Below, one piece after another: positions 43,381-51,959 of a DNA stretch of 64,000 nt. Below the pieces are notes generated by a model. That model was not told the DNA's origin. It was given only the letters and a program-made list of their open reading frames with translations, and made no database searches. Origin of the DNA: Zestosphaera sp. (GTDB lineage: Archaea > Thermoproteota > Thermoprotei_A > Sulfolobales > NBVN01); the NCBI GenBank assembly GCA_038727705.1, contig JAVYVJ010000001.1:221924-285923 (forward strand), read 5' to 3'. The translations under genes were made by a program, and so were the position numbers. Every line of letters begins with the position of its first letter. The stretch's first letter is position 1.

Positions 43381-44309
43381 GGTTGGTTAAGGTTTACACC
43401 CCACGTAGGTTGCGTGAGAAGAACAGGTGGTTGCGGAGTGACGGCAGGCCAAACTTTAAGGACAGGGTCTATGAGAGGGAGCCCGAGTTAAGCCCTATCG
43501 TTAGGAGGGACGTGCCGTCGGTGAACACCTCGTCCACGATACTTAGAGTGTGCGAGCTCATGAGCAAGCATAACTCGCGGTTGATATCGGTGGCTTCCGG
43601 AGGTGGTGAGGTGGTGGGTGTTCTCACAGCCATGGATTTAATAGATTATCTGGGCGGCGGGCCCAAACACAACTTAGTTAAAGCGTCCGGGCTAGACACC
43701 ATTCACGAGGCCCTCAACGTCCCTGCTGGTAAGGTGATGCATGAGAACCCGTTGAAGGTTGATGTAAATACACCGCTCTATAGGGTGCTTGAGTTGATGG
43801 TCAACTACGGGTTGGGGGCGGTCCCAGTGACAAGCAACGAGATGTATGTGGGTGTGTTAACAGAGTTTGAGATAATGAAGTACCTCTCTATTAAGTATGT
43901 GGGCATTCCGGTGTGTAAGGTGATGAGTAAGGAGGTCATCACGATTCCCAGCACTGCCTCGTTGGGGGAGGCTATGAAGATGATGGTGTCTTTGGGGATC
44001 AGGAGGTTGCCGGTGATAGACGGTGAATCGCTGAGGGGTATGATTACGTGGAAGGATGTGATAGACTTGATAGGGACGCATAAGGTGTATGGGATGCTGA
44101 AATACGGGTTCTTGAGTGAGCTCGCATCATTGAGGATTCCGGATGTCATGAACACGGAGGTGTTCGTTATAGATCCTCAAGCAGATTTAGGCGAGGCTGC
44201 GTCGATGATAGTCAAGACTGCAACGTCGTCCCTGCTGGTGGTTGAAAACGGAGTGGTTACAGGTATAATAACTGAGAGGGACGTTATTTACGGATTGGTG
44301 GTTGGTTGA
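43377..44309 (+). CDS. CBS-domain protein 2 of 4
   Basis: A 310-residue protein with a basic N-terminal stretch (YTPRRLREKNRWLRSDGRP) and four CBS motifs, marked by VVGVLTAMDLIDYL, YVGVLTEFEIMKYL, LRGMITWKDVIDLI and VTGIITERDVIYGL. GTG 43377 overlaps the previous stop as GTGA; TTG 43383 is possible. Paralogous to its neighbours. Confidence 0.85.
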   Translation: MRLVKVYTPRRLREKNRWLRSDGRPNFKDRVYEREPELSPIVRRDVPSVNTSSTILRVCELMSKHNSRLISVASGGGEVVGVLTAMDLIDYLGGGPKHNLVKASGLDTIHEALNVPAGKVMHENPLKVDVNTPLYRVLELMVNYGLGAVPVTSNEMYVGVLTEFEIMKYLSIKYVGIPVCKVMSKEVITIPSTASLGEAMKMMVSLGIRRLPVIDGESLRGMITWKDVIDLIGTHKVYGMLKYGFLSELASLRIPDVMNTEVFVIDPQADLGEAASMIVKTATSSLLVVENGVVTGIITERDVIYGLVVG

Positions 44310-44310
44310 G

Positions 44311-45165
44311 ATGCCTCCCAGAGTCACATCATACATGAGTAGTCCAGTCATAACGGCTAAGAAGAGCGATAACTTAGCTCACATCAGGAATTTGATGATT
44401 AGACACAAGATAGGTAAGGTCGTGATCACTGAGGAGGACATGGAGACCATTTATGGTATAATAAGCAAGAGCGACTTCGTCCGTATACTATATAATCGGA
44501 AGAAATATATAAAACCCCTCGAAATGCTCTTCGCTTACGAGATAGCGACCACTCCAGTGCTGGCCGTTAGGGACAACAGAACCATTAAAGCAGTAGCTCA
44601 GATAATGATTAAGAGGAACATTGGTTCCCTACTGGTTCTAGATAAGGACCAGAAGCTCATAGGGATAGTGACTAGAGCCGACCTTGTGAGGGCTTACGCT
44701 GAGAAGTACCATGGCAGGTATGAGGTAAAGGACTTCATGAATAAGAGCCCGCCAGTGGTGTCGCTCTCCCACTCAATATTCTATGTGATTGACTTGATGA
44801 ACGAGAGCGGGATAGGTAAGGTGGTCGTAGTTGAGAAGGATAAGCCTGTGGGGGTTGTGACGAAGTCTGACGTGATGTTCATGAATATAGAGGGCCTGCT
44901 CAGCACTGGCAGGTTGAAGTTCATCAAGAAACGTGGTATCAGCGGCAGAGGTTTCGAGGGCGTTGTCCGTGTATACTCGCTTCCAATAGCCGGTGACGTC
45001 ATGACACCAGATCCCATAACCGTGAAGCCTAATGAGGACCTCTCAATAGCTGCTGATATCATGACTAAGAATAGAATAGGGACGTTGCCGGTGGTTAATG
45101 AAGGAGGCAACCTCATAGGACTGCTGACCAAACATGATATCCTCAACGCCCTGAAGCAGGTGTAG
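44311..45165 (+). CDS. CBS-domain protein 3 of 4
   Basis: A 284-residue protein with four CBS motifs (IYGIISKSDFVRIL, LIGIVTRADLVRAY, PVGVVTKSDVMFM and LIGLLTKHDILNAL). The linker before the fourth motif carries IKKRGISGRGFEGVVRVYS. ATG 44311 chosen; TTG 44302 overlaps the previous stop. Cytoplasmic; no other domain. Confidence 0.85.
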   Translation: MPPRVTSYMSSPVITAKKSDNLAHIRNLMIRHKIGKVVITEEDMETIYGIISKSDFVRILYNRKKYIKPLEMLFAYEIATTPVLAVRDNRTIKAVAQIMIKRNIGSLLVLDKDQKLIGIVTRADLVRAYAEKYHGRYEVKDFMNKSPPVVSLSHSIFYVIDLMNESGIGKVVVVEKDKPVGVVTKSDVMFMNIEGLLSTGRLKFIKKRGISGRGFEGVVRVYSLPIAGDVMTPDPITVKPNEDLSIAADIMTKNRIGTLPVVNEGGNLIGLLTKHDILNALKQV

Positions 45166-45168
45166 TGC

Positions 45169-45978
45169 ATGGATTCTCTACTCCTAGTTAAGGAGGTAGC
45201 TTCGAAGGAGTTTCTAAAGGTAAGTAAGAACGAGTCTCTGGTAAGTTTAATCAAGGAGATGGGTAGGAGAGGCACCGACAGAGCGCTGATATACAGGGAG
45301 GGCCTCCCTGAGGGTATAGTCACTAAGAAGGACATAGTTACTAAAGTTGCCACCAGTAGGGTGAGGAGGTACCCGGTGTCAGTGTTGCATGTGTCCTCCG
45401 TGATGAACTCGCCATTAATAACTGTTAAAGGGGAGGTGCTTCTGAACAAGGCTGCCAACATCATGATTGAGAAGAACATAAGCAGTCTCCCAGTGCTTGA
45501 GGGTAGGGACGTGGTTGCCTTGCTGACAAAGTGGGATATCGCTAAAGCGCTTAGCAGAGTCCCCATACCGCTCTCGGAGATCATGACCCGGGACGTGACT
45601 ACAATCAAAGACACTAACTCCATACTTGTAGCCAGGAAGCTGATGGTGGAGGAAGGCTATTCTTCACTTCCAGTGACCAGCGAGGAGGATAGGGTGGTAG
45701 GGATTATAACCCTTGACGAGATCTTAGATGCGCTTGTCAGCTTGATGAACGTAGTTGGAGATTCTGGCTCTAAGACCTCCCTGAAGAACGTGACGGTGAG
45801 AGACGTCATGAGGCCTTTAATCCCTGCATTAAGCGCGGAAGATACCGTAGGAACGGCGGCATCGTTAATGCTTGAGAGGCACGTCAGAGCCGTCATCATC
45901 ATGAGCCGTGAGGGTCTAGTTAAAGGTATAGCGACCTTAACGGACTTAACGCGTTATGTTGCCAGAATGGGCGTCTGA
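45169..45978 (+). CDS. CBS-domain protein 4 of 4
   Basis: A 269-residue protein with four CBS motifs (PEGIVTKKDIVTKV, VVALLTKWDIAKAL, VVGIITLDEILDAL and VKGIATLTDLTRYV). ATG 45169 is exactly six bases after GGTG at 45159-45162. Last gene of the run; it converges on deoC. Confidence 0.85.
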   Translation: MDSLLLVKEVASKEFLKVSKNESLVSLIKEMGRRGTDRALIYREGLPEGIVTKKDIVTKVATSRVRRYPVSVLHVSSVMNSPLITVKGEVLLNKAANIMIEKNISSLPVLEGRDVVALLTKWDIAKALSRVPIPLSEIMTRDVTTIKDTNSILVARKLMVEEGYSSLPVTSEEDRVVGIITLDEILDALVSLMNVVGDSGSKTSLKNVTVRDVMRPLIPALSAEDTVGTAASLMLERHVRAVIIMSREGLVKGIATLTDLTRYVARMGV

Positions 45979-46043
45979 TCTCGCTCTGAGGGATTGGGTT
46001 CCTCCACGAGCCCGCAGGTTTTTGGTAATCACAGGTTGAGGTT

Positions 46044-46799
46044 TCAGTCGGATCGAGTTCCACGCCCGGGCTCAGGTGCGGCATTCCCACCCTGTGTGAG
46101 GATCAGCTCCAATATTCTATCTCTGTCCTTAATTATCTCCACCCCCGAGCTTGTCCCTATCACATCAGCCCCAAGCAACACAAGATTGAGGGCTTCCATA
46201 GCGTTCCTTACGCCTCCTGACGCCTTAATCCTGAGTTCTCCGCCGACCAACTTCTTGATAAGGACCACGTCCCTAGGGCTGACGCCCCTTGAGCCGAAGC
46301 CTGTGTTCGTCTTTATGAAGTCCGGCCTATGTCTCAGCAATATCTCACACACCCTAGCAAGTTCCTCGTCTGTTAAAGCACTGGTCTCAACTATAATCTT
46401 AATACCTAAACCTACGCTCCTCGCACTCTCGACTAACTCCCTCACTTCAGCGTCGACTTCCTCAAATCTCTTGGACTTCACGTTGACGATGTTTAGGACT
46501 ACATCCACCTCCTTCCCCCCAGCGCTTCCTATGAGTTCAATCTCCTTTACCTTGGCACTCACCGGGTGATAGCCGTAGGGGAAGCCTGCCACCCCTGCTA
46601 CTGAGGTCCTGACGACAGGCGTTATATGGTGAACTACTGTGGAGGGGACTACCAGGGCTCTGAACGAGTATTTATCGGATTCCTCGGCAAACCTCAGATA
46701 CTCATCGATGTCCTTGTCGTGCTTGAGCATTGTCTGATCTATTCTGGAGTTTATGCTCTTCAGCACCTCGGGCACTCCACTAGCTTTTAAGTCAAGCAA
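46044..46799 (-). CDS. deoC: Deoxyribose-phosphate aldolase
   Basis: Class I aldolase that splits 2-deoxyribose 5-phosphate into glyceraldehyde 3-phosphate and acetaldehyde. Schiff-base lysine in FIKTNTGFG and a second lysine in RIKASGGVR; IDQTMLKHD at the N-terminus and VLNIVNVKS are also typical. TTG 46799 follows GGTG by six bases, inside the last codons of the Topo VI A gene, so the two are coupled. A 251-residue length is normal. Confidence 0.9.
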   Translation of the reverse strand: MLDLKASGVPEVLKSINSRIDQTMLKHDKDIDEYLRFAEESDKYSFRALVVPSTVVHHITPVVRTSVAGVAGFPYGYHPVSAKVKEIELIGSAGGKEVDVVLNIVNVKSKRFEEVDAEVRELVESARSVGLGIKIIVETSALTDEELARVCEILLRHRPDFIKTNTGFGSRGVSPRDVVLIKKLVGGELRIKASGGVRNAMEALNLVLLGADVIGTSSGVEIIKDRDRILELILTQGGNAAPEPGRGTRSD

Positions 46800-49347
46800 T
46801 CCAATCACCGGCCTCAACTTTATCGGGCAGGTACTTTTCAGCCAAAAACCTGAGTCCCTTGCTGGTTAGGGCCTCTATCTCGAGCTTTGATCGAGTGTTC
46901 ATAAATATTTCTATTTCTGCCTTCCAGCGTGGCATTCTAAACCACTTGTAATTCATTAATTCCTTGGCTCTCTTAACATCCATGTCCTTGGCTTTAATGA
47001 TGTAGTTCCTTCTCTCGCTCTCGGTCAGGTAGGGCTTCTTGCCTAGTTCGAGGGATCCGTAAATATCTGACATCATTACTCCCAAGAACCTTGCTTGAGG
47101 GGTGGCCAACCTCTCACTCTCGTACGAGAGCGTTATAGATCCTACCTTAAATACGCTGTAGATATACCACCCGTAAGGATCGCTGTTATGGTACACAACG
47201 CCGAACCCGCCTATGAACGAATTACCGCCGGGTACGGCGAAATCGTAAACGTAACCTTCGTAACTCTCTTCCCTGACGGTCTCCACCTTTACTACCGCTG
47301 CATCATCGCCTAGAAGGAGGTTGTAGATGGTGCCACCATCCAAGGAGTACGAGGTTAATCCCTCGATCGTTGACTTTGTTAGTTCCTTCTCAGGTGCCTC
47401 ACTAGCGGGTAAACCGTGAATCTGTTCAGTTAGTAATTCGCAGTGCAATGCCGACTCTTCACCAGATAAGTACTTGTACACTTCAGGCGGTGTTAGGTGG
47501 GAACTCCTGCTAATACTTATAACATGGTCAGCCCTACTTTGAACTAATTCTGGATTAACGTGGAGGAATTGAAGCAGGAGGAAAACCTGACGTGCTAATA
47601 TAGGACTTCGAGTTGAATAGACAATGCTCCCGGACTCGTCAACATATCCGCCTCCATCTATAAGACCCTTCAGATAGGCTAGGACGACGCTTCTAGGTGA
47701 ATTGAGTATAATGTTGGGTACACGTTTATCCCTAGCTGTTCCGATTAACCTCAGCTCTTCGAAGACCACGCGCAATATTCTGGAAGCAACCACCACTTTT
47801 AACCGGCCCTTCATTTCGTCGACGCTTACTTTAACCTGCCCACCGAATTTCTTCTTCAAGATCCCAGCAACTCTTTCAGCGATCTCACGTTGCCTGAGAT
47901 CAAGGTTGAACGTAAGGCATCTATCACCCTCCCTGCCGCCTTCTGCCGTATAGAGGCCCATAAGCCATGCCAAATCCTCGTCCACCTCTACTCTATTCGG
48001 GATGGGACATCTTGACCTAGAAAGGTTGAGTGATTCAGCACTATATAGATCCTCGTCAGAGGCCTCCTCAAGCCCGACTTCACGCCCGTTTACGAGGAGC
48101 AGTTTGGGGGTGTTGAGTAATTTAAACCTCTTAGGGAGTCTTTGGACGGATCTTCTTAGTAGTTCGGCCATGACTATAACTGGGTTATCGGACCTTGTTG
48201 GGGTAGGCAATCGCTTGGCCACGATTATGAAATCACCAGGCTTCACATCCTTGGCTGGAATGACCTCCACCTTATCATTCCTAAACACGAAGAGAGAGTG
48301 CGCTTTGGTAACTCTAATCACTCCACGACCTTTAGTCTCTATCCTCAGTATCGGTTCTTTTACCGCATGCCTATATATGTAGGCAATGGGGGACCACGTG
48401 ATTCTCCCTGTAGCAGGACTCCATGAAAGCACCTCCAGGGGGGCTTCGGATCTCTCCATCTCCAAGTCGGAGAAGTAGTTCTTAGTTAGTTCTTCGACAG
48501 GCCCTATCTTTACCTCCATGTTCATCGGATCCCTCACCACCACTACCTCATCGGCCGGGATACTATCGGTTAGAATGTACACCGGAAGTTTCAGTTCCTC
48601 ATTCAGTCTTCTAACAAATCTTCTGGACGCTCTGTCCGGCTGTCCGGCACTAGTAACTAGTAGTGCCCTATTGGTCTTCCAGTAGCCTATTCTATGTAGT
48701 TGCTGGAATACGGCGTCCTTCTCAACCACTAAGACGTACTCAGCGTCGTAGTCCAGGAACTCTATGAGGTCTGGGGTGGGCTCTATGGAGTAAGCGCCAT
48801 GCCCCATCTTACTCAAGTCTATAACATCGTCCCCCGACCTGATCCTCATGTTACCAACTATCTTGCCTTTCTCCTTACTAAGTATTAACATGTCCTCTCT
48901 GAGCATGTCGATGAACACTTCAAGATCGCGTATCACGGCGTCAGACTCTTTCTGCTCTTCCCACGTATTCTCCTCTTTAACCTTACGCGTTACTAGATCA
49001 CGGTACTTGATTGTGTGCTTTCCCCTGTAGTACAGATCTCTTATCGTTGGGTACTCATTGTTTTTGAGCGCCTCATATATTATGCTTGCTATGAGGAGAG
49101 TCTGCATAAATTTCTTAGATTCACCCACGTTTAAGAAGCTTCTCTTAAGAGTCTCATTACCTAGTCTGAGCAACCCGTTCACTTCATCGTATATGGTGTT
49201 GGTCAGCGTCCTCTTCCGTATTACTAGAGTAGGCGCCCTGCCGGCCATTACCTCATCAACTAGGGCTATGAACTTGCTCTTCAGTATCTCCATTGCTTTG
49301 CTACGGGCTTCAACATCCTTCCTAGTCAGGCGCGGTTCATGAGTCAT
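46792..49347 (-). CDS. top6A: DNA topoisomerase VI subunit A precursor with in-frame intein
   Basis: Spo11-like subunit that cuts both DNA strands. N-extein residues 1-261 carry the winged-helix with the catalytic Tyr in YPTIRDLYYRGKH and the TOPRIM Glu in LVVEKDAVF. The chain is then interrupted at LPVYILTD-261. C-extein residues 722-851 resume with SDPYGWYIYSVFK. Splicing gives a 391-residue protein of normal length with an intact D-x-D (DSD). ATG 49347 follows GGTGAG and is directly downstream of subunit B. Confidence 0.95.
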   Translation of the reverse strand: MTHEPRLTRKDVEARSKAMEILKSKFIALVDEVMAGRAPTLVIRKRTLTNTIYDEVNGLLRLGNETLKRSFLNVGESKKFMQTLLIASIIYEALKNNEYPTIRDLYYRGKHTIKYRDLVTRKVKEENTWEEQKESDAVIRDLEVFIDMLREDMLILSKEKGKIVGNMRIRSGDDVIDLSKMGHGAYSIEPTPDLIEFLDYDAEYVLVVEKDAVFQQLHRIGYWKTNRALLVTSAGQPDRASRRFVRRLNEELKLPVYILTDSIPADEVVVVRDPMNMEVKIGPVEELTKNYFSDLEMERSEAPLEVLSWSPATGRITWSPIAYIYRHAVKEPILRIETKGRGVIRVTKAHSLFVFRNDKVEVIPAKDVKPGDFIIVAKRLPTPTRSDNPVIVMAELLRRSVQRLPKRFKLLNTPKLLLVNGREVGLEEASDEDLYSAESLNLSRSRCPIPNRVEVDEDLAWLMGLYTAEGGREGDRCLTFNLDLRQREIAERVAGILKKKFGGQVKVSVDEMKGRLKVVVASRILRVVFEELRLIGTARDKRVPNIILNSPRSVVLAYLKGLIDGGGYVDESGSIVYSTRSPILARQVFLLLQFLHVNPELVQSRADHVISISRSSHLTPPEVYKYLSGEESALHCELLTEQIHGLPASEAPEKELTKSTIEGLTSYSLDGGTIYNLLLGDDAAVVKVETVREESYEGYVYDFAVPGGNSFIGGFGVVYHNSDPYGWYIYSVFKVGSITLSYESERLATPQARFLGVMMSDIYGSLELGKKPYLTESERRNYIIKAKDMDVKRAKELMNYKWFRMPRWKAEIEIFMNTRSKLEIEALTSKGLRFLAEKYLPDKVEAGDWIA
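47185..48564 (-). other. Intein with LAGLIDADG endonuclease domain inside Topo VI A
   Basis: 460 residues (262-721 of the precursor). Block A starts at Ser 262 (SIPADEVVVV); block B has T347-x2-H350 in RVTKAHSLFV; block F is EGYVYDFAVPGGNSFIG; block G ends VVYHN-721 with Ser 722 as the +1 residue, so all splicing residues are present. The endonuclease motifs are LAWLMGLYTAEGG (acid E469) and LAYLKGLIDGGGY, where Gly 566 stands at the second catalytic acid position. The insertion separates the two Asp of the TOPRIM metal site. Confidence 0.93.
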
Positions 49348-49349
49348 GA

Positions 49350-50966
49350 TTAACTCACCTCAATCACGACATCCTTAAGGGACTTGATCTTAAGTAGAGT
49401 GAGTTTCCTGTTAAGTAGGTTCAGTAACTCCCTCTCCACGTCCTCCTGCCTAACCTTACCGTCAGAAAGTTTGAGGAGCGCGCGGGTGACGTCCGGTATG
49501 TACTTAGCTATGCTCACAGCCCTTTCAGCTTCCTCATACTCCTTCGCCTTCATGGAAAGGTAGGCTTTCAGCTTCCTCGCTACATCCCTCACTGCTAGCT
49601 CTATCTCCTTCTCCACCTCAGGGACGTCGGCGACGGCCTCCTTACCCACGCCCTTATAAGGTACCTTCGTACTGCATATGTGTATTAACACCGCCAGAGG
49701 TGACGGTCTTGGAGCGCCGTATCTGTTCCACTCAATCCTGTCGATGACTTTGCGCATAACGTCCGCCGACTCATCGTAGAGGAGAGGTATCTTGTTAGCG
49801 TATCTAAGCAGTATGGGGCTCTCCGATAACGGTATCTTACCGCCGTAGGCTATCCCAGCCTCAACCACGAACGCGTGTCCTTCGTAAACGTTGGTGTTTC
49901 TAGTTGTCGCCGCCGCGAATTCAGGCCTCAGCGTTTCCCTCAAACCGATCTCTATCAACTTCTCACCTAGTGCCGAGAGGTGCCTGCCTGACGGTGCTTT
50001 AATTTTAACGGCTTTAACACCTTTAATGAGCTCCGCTATGTCGTTTATGCTTACTTCGGATGGTTTGAGGTCAGGCTTAAGTCCCGCAGCCTCCACTATC
50101 TTCAGCGCCGTGGATTCTCCAACGTTCTGGAACTCCTTAATAAGGAAGTCCTTCAAAGTGCCGGCAGTAGTGTCGGAGAGCATCCTCTTAAGTAACTCAA
50201 TGTCAACCCCGTAGGGATGTGGTTTGACCTCGCGCGGCGGTGCCGGCATCTCCTCCGTCGACCTCTTGAACATAACTATGTCGCCATCAGGATCCTCGAA
50301 ATATATGTTAGCATACGGCGCTATCACGGCAGTTCTCTTGAGGTAGTCGTAGACCTTCTGCTTAGACCTCTGCCAGTCTCCTATCAGGTAAACCTTAACG
50401 GCGGTCCCGTGCCAGTCCGTGTTCTTGGAAAGAATAGAGTATTCATGAATTAAGGGGGAGTTGCTAGCTATGTCTATGCTTACCTTGAAGTAGTAGATCT
50501 TCTTAGACAGTATCTGTGACGTGATTATCTCTGCAGGTCTTCCAGTAGTTATCTGCCCGTATAGGATGGCCATCTTAGCGCCTAAGCCGAACATGCCCCG
50601 CGACTGTCTTAGGACGTACTTAGAGCTGTATAGTAGTTGCCCAAAGGCTTTCGGCACGTGCTGCGGTGGCAGGCCGATCCCGTTGTCCTCAACTTGGATG
50701 CTGTACAGGTTTCCCTCATAGCTCTCGCCCGCATCGGCCTTAACGTCCACACCCCCAACTCCAGGGCCTTCGGACTTCACTATCACCTTCACATCCGGGA
50801 GTATATAGTGAGTGTCCGTGGCGTCGAGCGCGTTCTCGACCAGTTCCCTCACAGTCTGGTACAGGGCTCTCGCAGGATTGCTGAAGCCGGCGATTTCCTT
50901 GTTGCGGTAAAAGAACTCTGAAGGCGATAGCGCTCTAAATTTCTCAACGCTTAATACCTCGTCCAT
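49350..50966 (-). CDS. top6B: DNA topoisomerase VI subunit B
   Basis: ATPase subunit of topoisomerase VI. The GHKL ATP site shows as LVENALDATD, QVEDNGIGLP and GMFGLGAKMA, then the H2TH region (TAGTLKDFLIKEFQNVGESTA) and the transducer domain with the lysine finger in NKIPLLYD. Length 538 residues. ATG 50966 is six bases after GAGGTG; an upstream codon at 50975 lies in the ribosome site. It is transcribed before the A subunit with only two bases between. Confidence 0.95.
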   Translation of the reverse strand: MDEVLSVEKFRALSPSEFFYRNKEIAGFSNPARALYQTVRELVENALDATDTHYILPDVKVIVKSEGPGVGGVDVKADAGESYEGNLYSIQVEDNGIGLPPQHVPKAFGQLLYSSKYVLRQSRGMFGLGAKMAILYGQITTGRPAEIITSQILSKKIYYFKVSIDIASNSPLIHEYSILSKNTDWHGTAVKVYLIGDWQRSKQKVYDYLKRTAVIAPYANIYFEDPDGDIVMFKRSTEEMPAPPREVKPHPYGVDIELLKRMLSDTTAGTLKDFLIKEFQNVGESTALKIVEAAGLKPDLKPSEVSINDIAELIKGVKAVKIKAPSGRHLSALGEKLIEIGLRETLRPEFAAATTRNTNVYEGHAFVVEAGIAYGGKIPLSESPILLRYANKIPLLYDESADVMRKVIDRIEWNRYGAPRPSPLAVLIHICSTKVPYKGVGKEAVADVPEVEKEIELAVRDVARKLKAYLSMKAKEYEEAERAVSIAKYIPDVTRALLKLSDGKVRQEDVERELLNLLNRKLTLLKIKSLKDVVIEVS

Positions 50967-51026
50967 TCTCCCCACCTCAAATCTCTAGCTAGAATAACTT
51001 ATAAGGGTTGAGCTAACGTAGCGTGC

Positions 51027-51959
51027 TCACGTGGAGTCGATCATGCAGGTCGCCAGCAACGGGAGTATGAGTGTAGCATCGCCGTAGACAGTCACGTGCC
51101 TTGCGTTAGGCTTTATCTTACCCCAGCTTATGGCCTCCTTACTTCTAGCCCCGCTGAGGCTACCGTCCCATTCGACAGCGGTGGTTACGTAGACAGCGTA
51201 GTCCAGACCGCCTTTGAACTGATTCCACCAGATCGTATGGTGCTTACTTATACCTCCCCCAAGAACCAACGCTAGGCTGACCCTGGATTGGAAGACCAGG
51301 TCGGAGAGCTCCTTCATATCCTTCAGTAGGTTCAACCTAAACCTAGTGAACTGCGACTGTATGAAGAGGCTGGTTCCGAATGCTCCATCGACCACGCCGG
51401 GCACATATATGGGAACCCCCCTCCTGCTGGCAGCCCCCAGTATAGAGTTGGTCACGCCCCTCAACTCCTCGCCTGCCAACGTAGCGAGCTCCCTCACGCC
51501 CCACTCTTCCTTCATGAGGGAAGCCTTGCGCATTAGGTTCTGGACGAACGCCTCAACAGGGGGTCCATATGAATCCTTAGGTATGAAGATATTGCCTAAC
51601 CTGTGAATCCCCTCCTCCTCAAGCCTCACGTCATCGGCGTCCAGGGAGCCCTTCAGGTAGGAGCCGCCTACAGATCTAGCTATATCGTGATCTAGAGCGC
51701 CGCAAGTGGTGATCACCACGTTGAAGAACCCTTCATCTATCAGCTGGGCTATAACCCCCCTAAGCCCAGTAGCTACTAAATTGCCTGTGAATGAAAGAAA
51801 CTTCAGATCAGCTCTCTTGACGCCTTCCCTAAGCACCTCACACGCCTCGTAAAGGCTAGATGCCGTGAACCCGTGTATATCGCCGTAGAGCCTTACTAAA
51901 TCCTGTACGAGCATCCCCTTCCAGAGCCTTACGTCCCTAACTCCGCCCTGACCATTCAA
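51027..51959 (-). CDS. dys: Deoxyhypusine synthase
   Basis: NAD-dependent transfer of the aminobutyl group of spermidine to a lysine of aIF5A. Family blocks: SFTGNLVATGLRG, TTCGALDHDIARS, GRHRLG-type loop as IHRLGNIFIP, and the active lysine in GGGISKHHTIWWNQFKGG, then TAVEWDGSLSGA. Length 310. TTG 51959 follows GGGTGATC by seven bases and overlaps the hisS stop by 4 bases. Confidence 0.92.
   Translation of the reverse strand: MNGQGGVRDVRLWKGMLVQDLVRLYGDIHGFTASSLYEACEVLREGVKRADLKFLSFTGNLVATGLRGVIAQLIDEGFFNVVITTCGALDHDIARSVGGSYLKGSLDADDVRLEEEGIHRLGNIFIPKDSYGPPVEAFVQNLMRKASLMKEEWGVRELATLAGEELRGVTNSILGAASRRGVPIYVPGVVDGAFGTSLFIQSQFTRFRLNLLKDMKELSDLVFQSRVSLALVLGGGISKHHTIWWNQFKGGLDYAVYVTTAVEWDGSLSGARSKEAISWGKIKPNARHVTVYGDATLILPLLATCMIDST

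Noticed and set aside
44781-45623. Long open frame of 280 codons on the - strand
   Set aside because: It lies antisense to two clear CBS genes, is Ser/Leu/Thr-rich as expected for a shadow frame, and has no ribosome site.
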